Below the pieces are notes generated by a model that worked only from the letters and a program-made list of their open reading frames with translations, did no database searches and was not told where the DNA came from. A DNA stretch of 64,000 nt from JAMZMI01 sp047632435 (GTDB lineage: Bacteria; Bacteroidota; Bacteroidia; Cytophagales; Cyclobacteriaceae): NCBI GenBank assembly GCA_047632435.1, contig JBLICU010000009.1:4404-68403 (forward strand). Direction: 5' to 3'. A program made the position numbers and the translations under genes. Below are positions 9,196 through 18,420 of this stretch, one piece after another (positions within the stretch are counted from its first letter, which is position 1; every line of letters begins with the position of its first letter).

Positions 9196-9933
9196 CTAAT
9201 CCGGTTTTGAAATAATTATATCCTGAATGTCGATAGTAGACAATTTCTCCAAATCGCCACTCGCAAAAAGTTTTGTGAGTGCGGAGAGTGGTGTTCCTGC
9301 TTCTGCCCTATAGTTGATGTAATCCTGAAAAATAATTCCATCAATTTCATCGCGATTAATCGCTTGTCTGAAGCGCACGCCTCCTTCATCTGTCTGATAA
9401 CTATATGCAAAAAAGTCAACTAAATGAGTAGCCTGATTGATCCAATACAAAAATTCGTCATCATGATCCTTCCCTCCATTTTCTTCATCAAATACCACTT
9501 TTAGCTTTAGGTACATCTGATCTTCAATTTTCTCTTTTCCAACGAAGGTTTTGATCACCGCATCGTCCTGTAGTACGTAGGGGATTAGAAAAAAGTAAAG
9601 TACCGAATTGATGGAGCTGCCATATCGACCTTGCCAGTCTACCGAAACTTCAGAGGTATCCCCATCAATGACCCTGACAAAATCAACGCTATTGATTAAA
9701 TAATCCTGATAAAAAGCAGTATCCTGAATGAATGATCTTGAATAGACATATCCATTTTCAAATCGTGAAACAGCATAATCTTTAGATCTAAAGGAGAATG
9801 ACACATTCTGATTTTTGAGCCCATCCATGCCATGTGCTGAGACAGATTTAGAAACTATCTCACCTGCTTTGTCCTTGTTTACGCATGAGGTAAACAAAAA
9901 AATAAGCACTGTGACGGCAATTATTTTCATCAT
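9196..9933 (-). CDS. lipoprotein, DUF6503-like
   Basis: 245 residues from the first of two adjacent ATG codons (9931-9933, 9928-9930). The N-terminus is a lipoprotein signal, with LIFLFTSC as lipobox. The mature part is beta-rich with features such as VSVDWQGRYGSSINS and LKLKVVFDEENGGK, followed by a WIN..THLVDFFAYSY segment. This looks like the LolA-like or DUF6503 group of Bacteroidota outer-membrane lipoproteins, but I rank that assignment as moderate. The frame extends about 40 codons upstream without a good start, so the lipoprotein start is preferred. Divergent from the DUF4403 gene at 10034, with about 100 bp between the starts. Confidence 0.75.
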   Translation of the reverse strand: MMKIIAVTVLIFLFTSCVNKDKAGEIVSKSVSAHGMDGLKNQNVSFSFRSKDYAVSRFENGYVYSRSFIQDTAFYQDYLINSVDFVRVIDGDTSEVSVDWQGRYGSSINSVLYFFLIPYVLQDDAVIKTFVGKEKIEDQMYLKLKVVFDEENGGKDHDDEFLYWINQATHLVDFFAYSYQTDEGGVRFRQAINRDEIDGIIFQDYINYRAEAGTPLSALTKLFASGDLEKLSTIDIQDIIISKPD

Positions 9934-10033
9934 ATTGAAACCAACGCAAACGAAATAGTTTCGGTCTAACAAAAAGGTAATTTGTATATCATGCGACAAG
10001 GTTGATTGTTGCGATTTAGTTTTGTCACCAGTT

Positions 10034-11455
10034 ATGATCATGAATCCACCAAACACATTTTTTCTAAAGACAACATCCGTCTTTTTACTATGCCTCTTAA
10101 TTCTATGCGGATGTACTGATTTGGGCAGGTCTGACAGATATAAGGAAGCTATAAAATTACCTCCATCTTATATCAGTTTCAATATTGATTTTCCTATTCA
10201 TGAATTGGAATCAGGTGTTGATGACCTTTTACCTATGGTGCTGATTGATGATGAAATTGCCCTGAATCAAAAAGGAGATGTTTTATATCTCAAAGTCATC
10301 AAAAAGGGAAACCTAAAAATGGCATTGCGGAATAATTTCGCTCACGCTTCCCTTCCTCTTGATGTGGAAGTGGCTATTAAGAAAAAAGTGATGGGCATTA
10401 CATTTAGTAATAGAGACACGCCGATATCCTTCACCGGCAAAATCGAGACCAAAGCATCCGCTCTGCTCGATAGCGCCTGGAATTTTTCCCTTAGATGTGA
10501 GGATATGAATCTAATTTGGGACGAGGAGCCATCATTAAATATCCTGGGAATTGACATTGACATGAGCAAAACAATGGAAAAGGCACTTGATCAAAATGAG
10601 ACCATTATTTTGGACAAGCTGTGTAATGCAATCAACCGTTCACTTGACTTTCGAAAAACCCTCACCAAAATATGGGGTGACATCCAAAAACCTATCAGAA
10701 TAGCTAGAAACCCAGTTTATGTGTGGCTATATACCATCCCCGAAGCATTAAACGCGGAGCTACTACCAATGGAAAATGACACGCTGAGCATCCACATTGA
10801 ATACAAGGCCGATATTCATATTACCACCAATGAAAATATAAAGACCAAATACATGGAGTTGCCAACTAAGGGCAATACACTCAACGATCAATCCGCCATA
10901 CTCGCTTACATAGAAACAGCCGTTTCCATTAACACAATAGAAAAAATCCTCTCTGATAAACTTGTTGGAAAAGCCTATACTTATCAGGATTATGGAGCAA
11001 CGGTCGCCTCCATAAAATTATCTAGTAAAAAGCAAAATGTAGTTGCGACCGTTCGGCTCAGTGAAGGCATGGATGCTGAGATTACCATCCAAGGAAAACC
11101 TGCCCTTAAGAAAAACATGAAGTTGACTTTGGACGATTTTAAGTATGAAATAAACTCAAGTGACAATTTGACAAGCACCACGGATTGGCTCACTCATGGC
11201 ATGGTTGAAAATTATCTCGCCACCCAAGTTTTCATAGATGTTGCTGCTTTTTTCGAGGATCTGGACAGCCTTGCCAATGCCGGAATAGCCAAATCAAAAT
11301 TGGGTGACAAAATGATTTCAAATCTAAATTTCAGAGAAATTTCATCGTATCAGCAAAGCATCAAAAATGATACGCTCCGTTGGATATTTTATCTGGAAGG
11401 AAGTGCCGGAATTACCCTAAAAAAAAACATATTCAAGAAACAAGCCAGTGAATGA
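10034..11455 (+). CDS. DUF4403 family lipoprotein
   Basis: 473 residues from the ATG at 10034; a second ATG at 10040 is equally plausible. The signal peptide ends in the lipobox LLILCGC. The body opens with SYISFNIDFPIHELESGVDD and continues with alternating amphipathic beta segments, matching the Bacteroidota DUF4403 family (usually 450-500 residues) of putative lipoproteins with no assigned function. Divergent from the lipoprotein gene at 9933 and convergent, with a 72-bp gap, with the lipoprotein gene ending at 11528. A TAGTTTTG box lies about 15 bp before the start but has no matching upstream TTG at the usual spacing. Confidence 0.8.
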   Translation: MIMNPPNTFFLKTTSVFLLCLLILCGCTDLGRSDRYKEAIKLPPSYISFNIDFPIHELESGVDDLLPMVLIDDEIALNQKGDVLYLKVIKKGNLKMALRNNFAHASLPLDVEVAIKKKVMGITFSNRDTPISFTGKIETKASALLDSAWNFSLRCEDMNLIWDEEPSLNILGIDIDMSKTMEKALDQNETIILDKLCNAINRSLDFRKTLTKIWGDIQKPIRIARNPVYVWLYTIPEALNAELLPMENDTLSIHIEYKADIHITTNENIKTKYMELPTKGNTLNDQSAILAYIETAVSINTIEKILSDKLVGKAYTYQDYGATVASIKLSSKKQNVVATVRLSEGMDAEITIQGKPALKKNMKLTLDDFKYEINSSDNLTSTTDWLTHGMVENYLATQVFIDVAAFFEDLDSLANAGIAKSKLGDKMISNLNFREISSYQQSIKNDTLRWIFYLEGSAGITLKKNIFKKQASE

Positions 11456-11527
11456 AATACCAGTTATTCATTTGAACATTTGGGATGGGATCGCATAATT
11501 GTACTACTCCTAAAAAATGTATTTCAT

Positions 11528-12304
11528 TTAAAGCGGGTCAATACAGTTGACCAATACCGGAACAACTACACCTTCAGGCCATGAATTACAATCTTGATTC
11601 ACATTGACGGGAGTGTCATATACAAATCCAAAGAGAACTGTCACATCTACATTTACTTCTCCAGGACGCACTTCCAGAATTGTTGAGTCTTTGCCTATGC
11701 GCACGGGTTGAAGCAAAATGTTAGTGTAATTTTGGGTATCAATTTCAGGTTGAATCCATATGTTTCCCAATGCACTAAATGAACAATTTTGTTCTGTTAT
11801 ATTCGATTTCAAATTGCAAGCGTCCGTTGTAAATTGGGCAATATGAGAATCAACTTCAATGGATTGAGATCTGGTTTCGTTGTGTATCGAAGTTATGTAC
11901 CTATCATCGAATGTCAATCCATCAAGTGCATTTACAAGATCAAAATTAATCGTGTCCCTGATGATTGCTTCACAAGCATCATCATTGCCATTGTGGATTA
12001 AATAAAGATCAAATTGGGGAGGTTCAGAATACTTAACAACACCATCCCACCAGAGATAAAAAAGATGCTCGCCACAACCTCCACTATATTCAACGACAAC
12101 ACTCCAATCATTACCTCGGGGAGTTATAGCGATAATTTTATACGGGTCATTTGAGAAATCCTCCTTTTGCGAAAGGCTGTTTAGATAAATAATGTCATAA
12201 TCGGACTGGACGTCCATACTATCCAAATCTGTACTCAAACAAGAAGTAAGAGCCAAAATCAAAGTGAAATATCCAATAAAGTCCCGCTGCATTTTGAAAA
12301 ACAT
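11528..12304 (-). CDS. cysteine-rich lipoprotein of unknown function
   Basis: 258 residues from the ATG at 12302-12304 (an internal ATG at 12290-12292 is possible). A short hydrophobic leader ends in the lipobox ILALTSC. The mature protein has several cysteines in short motifs (GGCGEHLFYLWWDG, DDACEAIIRDT, TDACNL, QDCNSW, VNCIDPL), suggesting disulfides in an exported protein. The GGC..H.F.L and H...D.CEA pattern recurs in Bacteroidota lipoproteins, but I cannot name the family. It has its own well-matched promoter at 12350-12381 and is convergent with the DUF4403 gene. Confidence 0.75.
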   Translation of the reverse strand: MFFKMQRDFIGYFTLILALTSCLSTDLDSMDVQSDYDIIYLNSLSQKEDFSNDPYKIIAITPRGNDWSVVVEYSGGCGEHLFYLWWDGVVKYSEPPQFDLYLIHNGNDDACEAIIRDTINFDLVNALDGLTFDDRYITSIHNETRSQSIEVDSHIAQFTTDACNLKSNITEQNCSFSALGNIWIQPEIDTQNYTNILLQPVRIGKDSTILEVRPGEVNVDVTVLFGFVYDTPVNVNQDCNSWPEGVVVPVLVNCIDPL

Positions 12305-12349
12305 AACCCTATGACCCTAAAAAGTCCAAATAGGTTGTAGATAATTTGT

Positions 12350-12381
12350 CAAAAATAGCCTGTATTGGCCGAAATCGACAA
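12350..12381 (-). promoter_or_regulatory. predicted promoter of the lipoprotein gene at 12304
   Basis: On the minus strand TTG (12379-12381), 21 nt, then TATTTTTG (12350-12357): an exact match to the phylum consensus TTG-N17-23-TAnnTTTG. It predicts a leader of about 40 nt before the ATG at 12304. It lies downstream of the small-RNA terminator, separating the two units. Confidence 0.55.
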
Positions 12382-12445
12382 ACATTTATATCAATGCTTT
12401 AACCAAAGCACCTCTTGAAGTAAAAAAATATAAATAGGTTCACTA

Positions 12446-12549
12446 CCTTAAAACACAAAAGGGTGAGAAAATCTCACCCTTTGTTAGTACTAATCCATAA
12501 CTTCATGGAATCATACTAGTTGATTCAGCTTTCGCCGAATCCTATCACC
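12446..12549 (-). ncRNA. candidate small RNA with promoter, two hairpins and terminator
   Basis: Read on the minus strand: a TTG at 12584-12586, 22 nt, and TAAATTTT at 12554-12561 form a promoter-like pair (one mismatch in the -7 box), giving a start near 12549. Hairpin I (12522-12541) is an 8-bp stem, including a G-U pair, closed by a GAAA tetraloop. Hairpin II spans 12485-12518, with TAGTA/TACTA and TCCAT/ATGGA arms around an internal loop. The terminator is a perfect 11-bp stem (12458-12468 with 12472-12482) followed by TTGTGTTTT. The RNA would be about 104 nt. The lipoprotein gene downstream has a separate promoter, so an independent RNA is more likely than a leader. A 10-codon frame (MKLWISTNKG) ends inside the terminator stem and may be chance. 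I do not recognise a known RNA family. Confidence 0.55.
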
Positions 12550-12748
12550 GCCTAAAATTTAATAACTTAGTAACAATCTGGTACAAACATAAAATGATGG
12601 TTTTACTATGTCCCTATCGATGATCACGAACAGGCATAATTCAATTTGAATGGGAATAAACGACGTTCAATCAGAAGGGCCTGCAAAAACCAATTTTCCA
12701 CACTTTTTGTTTACTTTGTGCCGCATAGCGAGAACAGAATAAATCCAC

Positions 12749-15358
12749 GTGGGAAAACTAGTATTTATCTTTTTTTTAATCACAACATTTTCATTTCATT
12801 GTCAGGCTCAGAATCTTCGTAGGATTGCAAAATCCATTGAGAAATCCGAATACGATAAGCTGCTGGAACAAATAGATAAAGCGCTTGAAAAAGACTCCAC
12901 AAACTTTGGAGCCATGTATTTCAAGGCCGTTTATTATCTACATAATAGCCTCAATCAATACAATCTGGATTCAGCCAGAATCTTTATCAACCAATCTCTC
13001 GAGTTCCGTAGTTCAATGACCGCTGAGCAAAGCGATGATTGGAGTAAGACCGAGTTTCCTATTTTTGTGATCGATTCCACCAAATCCAAAATTATTAATC
13101 TTAGTTTTGAAAATGCCTTAAACCCGCCATCTGTAGGTTCTATGCAGTTATTTCTAAAGCTTTTTCCAGATTCTCGCTTGGAAAAAAGGGTCATTTATCT
13201 AAGAGATAGCTTAGCTTTTGATATAGCATTAGGTGTGGATTCCTGGATCAAATATCAAGAATACACAAAGGAATATCCCAATTCGCCTTTCACTGTAAAA
13301 GCACTTGAATATTATGAAATCCTGCTTTTTAAAGACAAAACAAAAGATGGCTCTCTTGGTAGCCATGTGCAGTTTTTGAGAGAATTTCCTAAGACTCCTT
13401 ACAGAAGAGAATCAGAAGAAATGATTTTCAAAAAGATGACCATCAACCATGAAGCAAGACAATACCATGCCTTTATTCAACAATATCCAAATTCACACCT
13501 AAAGAAAAAATCGGTCGATTTGCTCTATTATTTGGGTAAACAAAAAGGAGAATTGAACCTTCCCGAATTGCTTTTGATCCATCCAAATCCTGATAGCCTT
13601 GCCAAGATCAGTGCACTGGAACAAATGTCTATGACACCAATATTATTCGATGGTGGCTTCAGTTTGATGGATACATCCGGCAATGTTTTAGAGCATTTTA
13701 AGTATGACGCGTTGGATCCAGATTATATATGTGGAAATATAAACGTGGAATGGCTCAGAGTAAAGGCAGAATCATGGATTGTAGTCAATCGCAATGGTTT
13801 TGAGATCAAAAAAAATGTGTCCTACATGGACGAAATCGGAAAGCAATTGATCCTCATCCACGTTAATAATGAATCACATGTGTATCACAAGTCGGGTTTC
13901 AGAGTGACCTCATTTCCTGTTTATCAGGTGAAAATGATCTATGACCAATGGATCGCCTTTGAATCAAATAAAAAATGGGGCATAATGACCTTCTCTGGAG
14001 AGGTGATTCTGCAACCGAAGTTTGACAATTTGGAAATGGCAGGCTCATTCGTTGTGGTTACAAAAGATGGAAAATATGACCTGATGAACCAAAAAACTAT
14101 ATCAAAGCTGAGTTCAAATCAAGAATTCCAACTGCCCTATACAGACTTTGAAGTTCTCGGTGACACACTTTTTCTAGGATTTGAGGGCGATAAGGAGTGT
14201 TTGATTGATCAGGATTTAGAAGTCTTACTGCCGCTTGAAGATCAGAGCATTTATCCGTCAAAGGCTATTTGGTATGTAAAAAAAGTAGGTGGGTATCAGA
14301 TTTTTGATAAGCCAACAAAGAAGCTCATGGAGTCTACATTTTCAGCATTCCATTTGAATGAATCATGGTTGGGATTAAAACGTGAAGGGAAGTGGGCGCT
14401 CCGTAGCATATCAGATAGCATCGCCAATATCACTTCTCCACTAGATTCTATCCATTTCATCAACTATGCAGTCTGCTATATCGAAAGACGCGATAGTTCA
14501 TTTCTGTTTTTCTATAATGGCGCTACATATTGGCTGAAACCAGACCAGACGTTTACGTTGATCAAACCCCAAGATGACATCAAACACTCCTCACAGCATT
14601 TCATTTTGCTTTCAACAAATGATGATAAAACCATTTTGAACACAAACGGAGAAGTACTTTTTGATGGTAAAGTGGACGATGTATTATATCTCAATGATTC
14701 GTCTTTTATAGTCAAAAGCAAAGGCAAGTATGGGATTTACAGCATCGGGAATGGATTCGTGCAACATGCTACCTATGACCTAATTAATGAACAAGATGGA
14801 CTGGCACTGTTGGTTAAAAATAATCTGATTGGGTGTATCGACCTTACAAATAATACAATCATTCCTGCTATGTATGAAGAGCGTATCGAACGTTTTTCAA
14901 AATACTATCAAGTGAGTAAGAATGGCCTAACAGGTGTTTTGGATGCTGATAATCACATGATTGTCCCTATTGAGAACAAAGAGCTTTTGTCATGGAATGA
15001 TTCCTCCTATTGGTCAAAACCCAATGATGAATGGTTGTTGAAAACCTACCAGGGCGATATCATACTCAACCACGTTCTCAGCTTGAGCAAATGGAACGCA
15101 ACTACCATTGATGATCTTTACCTTTTTATGAAAGAAGATAAATATGGTATCATTGATCCAAAAAAAGGAATCTTGATTCCTCCGATGTACAACGAAATAA
15201 TCAATGTCGGGACAACTCTACAACCAATCTTCTTTGCAGAGCAACATTTGGAAACAGCGGATTTATTTGTCGTGTCCTACTTTAACGCACTAGGCAAAAC
15301 GATAAAATCGCAAGCCTATCGTCCAAGTGAATATGATCTGATCTATTGTGATCAATAA
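12749..15358 (+). CDS. exported WG-repeat protein
   Basis: 869 residues. The start is GTG at 12749: an in-frame TAA at 12740-12742 rules out anything upstream, and the signal peptide FIFFLITTFSFHCQAQ follows directly. The first 260 residues are TPR-like helices (EKDSTNFGAMYFKAVYYL, repeated FP.S/YPNS motifs). The rest carries irregular WG repeats, for example KKWGIMTFSGEVILQPKFDN and DKYGIIDPKKGILIPPMYNE, which form a propeller-like or solenoid beta fold. WG-repeat proteins are common, exported and functionally vague. No partner is evident; the 83-codon gene follows 23 bp later. Confidence 0.8.
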   Translation: MGKLVFIFFLITTFSFHCQAQNLRRIAKSIEKSEYDKLLEQIDKALEKDSTNFGAMYFKAVYYLHNSLNQYNLDSARIFINQSLEFRSSMTAEQSDDWSKTEFPIFVIDSTKSKIINLSFENALNPPSVGSMQLFLKLFPDSRLEKRVIYLRDSLAFDIALGVDSWIKYQEYTKEYPNSPFTVKALEYYEILLFKDKTKDGSLGSHVQFLREFPKTPYRRESEEMIFKKMTINHEARQYHAFIQQYPNSHLKKKSVDLLYYLGKQKGELNLPELLLIHPNPDSLAKISALEQMSMTPILFDGGFSLMDTSGNVLEHFKYDALDPDYICGNINVEWLRVKAESWIVVNRNGFEIKKNVSYMDEIGKQLILIHVNNESHVYHKSGFRVTSFPVYQVKMIYDQWIAFESNKKWGIMTFSGEVILQPKFDNLEMAGSFVVVTKDGKYDLMNQKTISKLSSNQEFQLPYTDFEVLGDTLFLGFEGDKECLIDQDLEVLLPLEDQSIYPSKAIWYVKKVGGYQIFDKPTKKLMESTFSAFHLNESWLGLKREGKWALRSISDSIANITSPLDSIHFINYAVCYIERRDSSFLFFYNGATYWLKPDQTFTLIKPQDDIKHSSQHFILLSTNDDKTILNTNGEVLFDGKVDDVLYLNDSSFIVKSKGKYGIYSIGNGFVQHATYDLINEQDGLALLVKNNLIGCIDLTNNTIIPAMYEERIERFSKYYQVSKNGLTGVLDADNHMIVPIENKELLSWNDSSYWSKPNDEWLLKTYQGDIILNHVLSLSKWNATTIDDLYLFMKEDKYGIIDPKKGILIPPMYNEIINVGTTLQPIFFAEQHLETADLFVVSYFNALGKTIKSQAYRPSEYDLIYCDQ

Positions 15359-15381
15359 TTCTTTATTGTATCTTAACCTAC

Positions 15382-15633
15382 ATGAATAGGTCACGGTTTG
15401 AGCAGCTTTCGCATAGAGAAAAAGTACAGTGGATTTACTTCAATGCAGAATTGATTACCTCGATCCGTTATTATAAATACAAGGTCAATTTGTATTTAAT
15501 TGATAGGATTTACATCGAATTATTTTATAATGGTCGTCAGGATTTTATTGAAAAAATTGAAGTTTTAGATGAAAAATCCAAAAGAATGAATTTTTATGCG
15601 GATCAAATAAAGCTACCTGCTAATATTAGATAA
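15382..15633 (+). CDS. small conserved-looking protein of unknown function
   Basis: 83 residues, ATG at 15382. Highly basic and aromatic-rich (IRYYKYKVNLYLIDRIYIELFYN), predicted to be a small alpha/beta fold without a signal peptide. The final 21 bp overlap the 3' end of coaE on the opposite strand, around the palindrome CTAATATTAG. It lies directly after the WG-repeat gene and may be co-transcribed with it. I do not recognise the family. Confidence 0.6.
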   Translation: MNRSRFEQLSHREKVQWIYFNAELITSIRYYKYKVNLYLIDRIYIELFYNGRQDFIEKIEVLDEKSKRMNFYADQIKLPANIR

Positions 15634-16221
15634 TACCTGATTATACACAGCCAATGTCTGCTCAATGAGTGACTGCCTGCCATCATTTTCAATGATGAAA
15701 TCTGCCTTCTTTTTCTTCTCCACATCGCTGAGCTGATTGCTCATGATTGCTATAACATCACTTTTATTCCGATGACTGTCTCGCTGCAATACACGACTTA
15801 TTCTAATTTCTTCAGGTGCCGTCACCAAAATCAAACCATCCAAAGTCATATTTGATCCAGTTTCAATTAACAAAGCCGCCTCTTTCAATGTGAATTTGAC
15901 ATGCTGGTATTCATCCAACCAAAGAGCATAATCTTCAGCTACAACCGGGTGTACGGTCGCATTTAATCTTGCCAATATAGATGGATCCTTGAAAGCTTTA
16001 TCCGCCAATAAAGATCGATTTAGCTTTCCGTCCAGATAGGCCTGGTCTCCAAATAATTGACGAATTTCAGCCATGAGAGACGCATCCGAATTCATCAGCA
16101 TCTTGGCGCTATTGTCAGCGTTATAAACTGGAATACCAAGAATTGAGAAAATTTTAGCGACTGTGCTTTTGCCAGCACCAATACCTCCGGTGATGCCCAT
16201 TTGAAATGGACTATTTGCCAT
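15613..16221 (-). CDS. coaE: dephospho-CoA kinase
   Basis: 202 residues. The P-loop GITGGIGAGKST is at residues 9-20, followed by the CoaE features YNADNSAK, HPVV..D and APEEIRISRVLQRD. It phosphorylates dephospho-CoA in the last step of coenzyme A synthesis, in the cytoplasm. The start overlaps the end of the YbbR gene by 11 bp, so it is the last gene of the nusB-to-coaE run. The 3' end overlaps the small rightward gene by 21 bp. Length is normal for the family. Confidence 0.93.
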   Translation of the reverse strand: MANSPFQMGITGGIGAGKSTVAKIFSILGIPVYNADNSAKMLMNSDASLMAEIRQLFGDQAYLDGKLNRSLLADKAFKDPSILARLNATVHPVVAEDYALWLDEYQHVKFTLKEAALLIETGSNMTLDGLILVTAPEEIRISRVLQRDSHRNKSDVIAIMSNQLSDVEKKKKADFIIENDGRQSLIEQTLAVYNQVLSNISR

Positions 16222-17137
16222 AACCTATTTTGACATTTTCGGGCGAAACCTCAACCTCAATGGCTTGCTCGGGATAATAGATTAGTATGGCGATAATAGA
16301 AGAATCCCTTTTATTCAACATCGCCAAATCCGCCGTGATGGCAAAATCTGAGGCTTTGAAATCCTCCTTCTTGGATCGTGGTACGGTAAAGGAAACAGTG
16401 ACCTCACTTTGTTTCAGATATTTTGAAGAATCAGCCGGGAAGTTGACAGCTTCTACATCCAGCATCAGCACAATTCTTTCAAATTTTTCCACGTCAAAAG
16501 ACACATCCAAATGATCCGGATTGGTTTTAATTAATGACTTATTTGGATTAAAAACATCTACAGATTTTCGAAACGGATCATCCAATTCCTTATCCTCAAG
16601 CCGAAGGACGTAATAAATATCTAATGAATCGATAAAAGATTCTGGTCCTATCAATTCAATCGTATCTGGCTTGATATTGATGGCAGAAGTAATTCGATAG
16701 CCATTCTCAAGTGAAACAGCCAGAGAGTCAATTTTGGGTATTACTCTTTTTCGCTTTTTCTTCTCAATGTCAATATATAAGGTGTCAGACACCATGTAAT
16801 TCACCTCCAAGCCTTCTAATTGATCGATGACCATCGGAAAAAGCGAGGACCTGGTAAAAAAGCTAATCTCCGTGGGATTTTCAAGCTCGATCTGAATCGG
16901 AGTTACATTAAAAAACAAAGTGCTCCTAATTAGATTCCATCCACCACTGGAAACATCAATGGTAACTGTCGATGGTAAGGGCTTCATGATCAGCACACTA
17001 TCCCTGGCAAATTGAAACTCTACCGGGTAGTTGATGACCGCATTGTAGTCTTTATTGAGGGCATTAAAAAACCAGAAGGTAGCGGCTCCACCTAAGGAGA
17101 TCAGCACTACCTTCCAGTTGTTTAATAACTCGTACAC
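16211..17137 (-). CDS. YbbR-like domain protein (CdaR type)
   Basis: 308 residues. One N-terminal membrane segment (VVLISLGGAATFWFFNALN) anchors an extracytoplasmic region made of YbbR-type beta modules (for example INIKPDTIELIGPESFIDSL). In Firmicutes the homologue CdaR modulates a diadenylate cyclase; in Bacteroidota the protein is found in this same genomic run with yajC and coaE and its role is not settled. It lies 13 bp after yajC and overlaps coaE by 11 bp. Confidence 0.8.
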   Translation of the reverse strand: MYELLNNWKVVLISLGGAATFWFFNALNKDYNAVINYPVEFQFARDSVLIMKPLPSTVTIDVSSGGWNLIRSTLFFNVTPIQIELENPTEISFFTRSSLFPMVIDQLEGLEVNYMVSDTLYIDIEKKKRKRVIPKIDSLAVSLENGYRITSAINIKPDTIELIGPESFIDSLDIYYVLRLEDKELDDPFRKSVDVFNPNKSLIKTNPDHLDVSFDVEKFERIVLMLDVEAVNFPADSSKYLKQSEVTVSFTVPRSKKEDFKASDFAITADLAMLNKRDSSIIAILIYYPEQAIEVEVSPENVKIGYGK

Positions 17138-17150
17138 TATTTTGCTGTAT

Positions 17151-17474
17151 TTATTTTTTTACTTCTGCGCCATATACTCTCTTGGATGTTTCCAGGGAAA
17201 TAGCACTTTTCTCAATGATAAGCTTGTTTCCTTTATCAACATCAAGTGTAATAATTGAGTCATCAACCGAAGCTACTTTGCCATGAATACCACCCATGGT
17301 AACTACTGAGTCTCCTTTTTTGATGGCCTCAATGAATAACTTTTGATCCTTCGCTTTTTTCTGTTGTGGTCGAATGAAAAAGAAATAGAAGATAGCAATC
17401 ATCCCACCCAACATTAAGAATTGAGTATATCCGCCACCTCCAGATGCTGCCTGAAGCAATAATGTTTTAATCAT
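17151..17474 (-). CDS. yajC: preprotein translocase subunit YajC
   Basis: 107 residues. A glycine-rich periplasmic start and one membrane helix (FLMLGGMIAIFYFFFIRPQQ) are followed by the signature QKKAKDQKLFIEAIKKGDSV and GGIHGKVASVDD. YajC associates with SecDF-SecYEG at the inner membrane. It lies 17 bp after the DUF1573 gene and 13 bp before the YbbR gene, the usual Bacteroidota order. Confidence 0.92.
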   Translation of the reverse strand: MIKTLLLQAASGGGGYTQFLMLGGMIAIFYFFFIRPQQKKAKDQKLFIEAIKKGDSVVTMGGIHGKVASVDDSIITLDVDKGNKLIIEKSAISLETSKRVYGAEVKK

Positions 17475-17491
17475 TTGTTAGTTATATTAAA

Positions 17492-18010
17492 TTATGAAGG
17501 GTCTGCCTCCGCTTTGGTTACGTTTGCCTTGATAGTCAACTTGCTTACCGATGGATAAGTATTGGCAGTAATGGTGACTGTTTTATTTTGAATGCCTGGT
17601 TTTCCTTTACTGTTAAATTTCACAGTGATTTTACCTTCCTCTCCAATTCCAATAGGTTCTTTTGGCCATTCAGGTACGGTACATCCACACGATGCTTTGG
17701 CTGAAGAAATAATTAGCGGTGATTGGCCAATATTTTTAAAGGTAAAAGTTTTCTCGACGATATCACCTTCTTTGATGGCTCCAAAATCATGGTTTTCTTC
17801 AGGAAATTGAAATAATGGAAGAGGTCCTTCTGGTTTTACTTCAGGTTCAGCAGCCGTAGAGTTGGTCACAGGCGTCTTTTTAGCAACTTGCTGCTGTTCT
17901 AATTCTGCTATCCTGTTTTGAAGCTCTTTTTCTTTTTTACTATCACCGCAACTGAACAACACAGATGACAAAGTGACTAGCATTACTAAATAGATGGTCT
18001 TGTTAATCAT
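17492..18010 (-). CDS. DUF1573 lipoprotein
   Basis: 172 residues from the ATG at 18008-18010, which starts the lipoprotein signal (LSSVLFSCGDS). An in-frame extension of 11 codons upstream is not supported. After a short coiled stretch (ELEQQQ) comes the DUF1573 Ig-like domain with HDFGAIKEGDIVEKTFTFKN and the conserved ASCGCTVPEWP. This family is frequent next to yajC in Bacteroidota; its function is unknown, probably periplasmic. A weak 7-bp hairpin (TTAGGAT/ATCCTAA, 18063-18085) lies in the 99-bp gap upstream and may belong to the leader. Confidence 0.85.
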   Translation of the reverse strand: MINKTIYLVMLVTLSSVLFSCGDSKKEKELQNRIAELEQQQVAKKTPVTNSTAAEPEVKPEGPLPLFQFPEENHDFGAIKEGDIVEKTFTFKNIGQSPLIISSAKASCGCTVPEWPKEPIGIGEEGKITVKFNSKGKPGIQNKTVTITANTYPSVSKLTIKANVTKAEADPS

Positions 18011-18109
18011 AATTTTATTTTTAATAGTTCCTAAACCGCGCAAACTTACAAAGAATAGCTGTTTAGGATAAATATATAATCCTAATGATATGTTAATGTC
18101 TGTGGGCTA

Positions 18110-18409
18110 TCAATTTTTTTTGATCTGACTGATCAAACCATTTACATCGTCGAGCAGTTTTTCGGCTTTTAATTTGGCATCCTTGACTATTTTCTCGCCT
18201 TCCGATTTTGCTTCATTTTCCAAACTGTCCCCATGCTCCACTAGATCACTAACCAGACTTTCCAACTGTTTTTTGTATTTGTCCAACTTAAAAGAAAGTT
18301 TATCTCTGGTATTGGTGCCCTTGTCTGGTGCAAACAAAATTCCCAATACACCTCCGATGGCTACTCCGAAAAGCAATGCAAAAAAAGAACCTCCACTATT
18401 TTTACTCAT
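18110..18409 (-). CDS. YtxH domain protein
   Basis: 99 residues. An N-terminal glycine-rich membrane segment (FFALLFGVAIGGVLGILFAP) is followed by DKG..TRDKLS and a long charged helix, the YtxH (gas-vesicle-like) arrangement. Members are small membrane-anchored proteins of unknown, often stress-related, role. It starts 11 bp after nusB ends. Confidence 0.8.
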   Translation of the reverse strand: MSKNSGGSFFALLFGVAIGGVLGILFAPDKGTNTRDKLSFKLDKYKKQLESLVSDLVEHGDSLENEAKSEGEKIVKDAKLKAEKLLDDVNGLISQIKKN

Positions 18410-18420
18410 GTTCGTATATT

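Noticed and set aside
11452..11527. 9-bp inverted repeat (ATGAAATAC/GTATTTCAT) bracketing the convergent stops
   Set aside because: The arms are AT-rich and separated by 58 nt with no T-run, so a chance match is likely.
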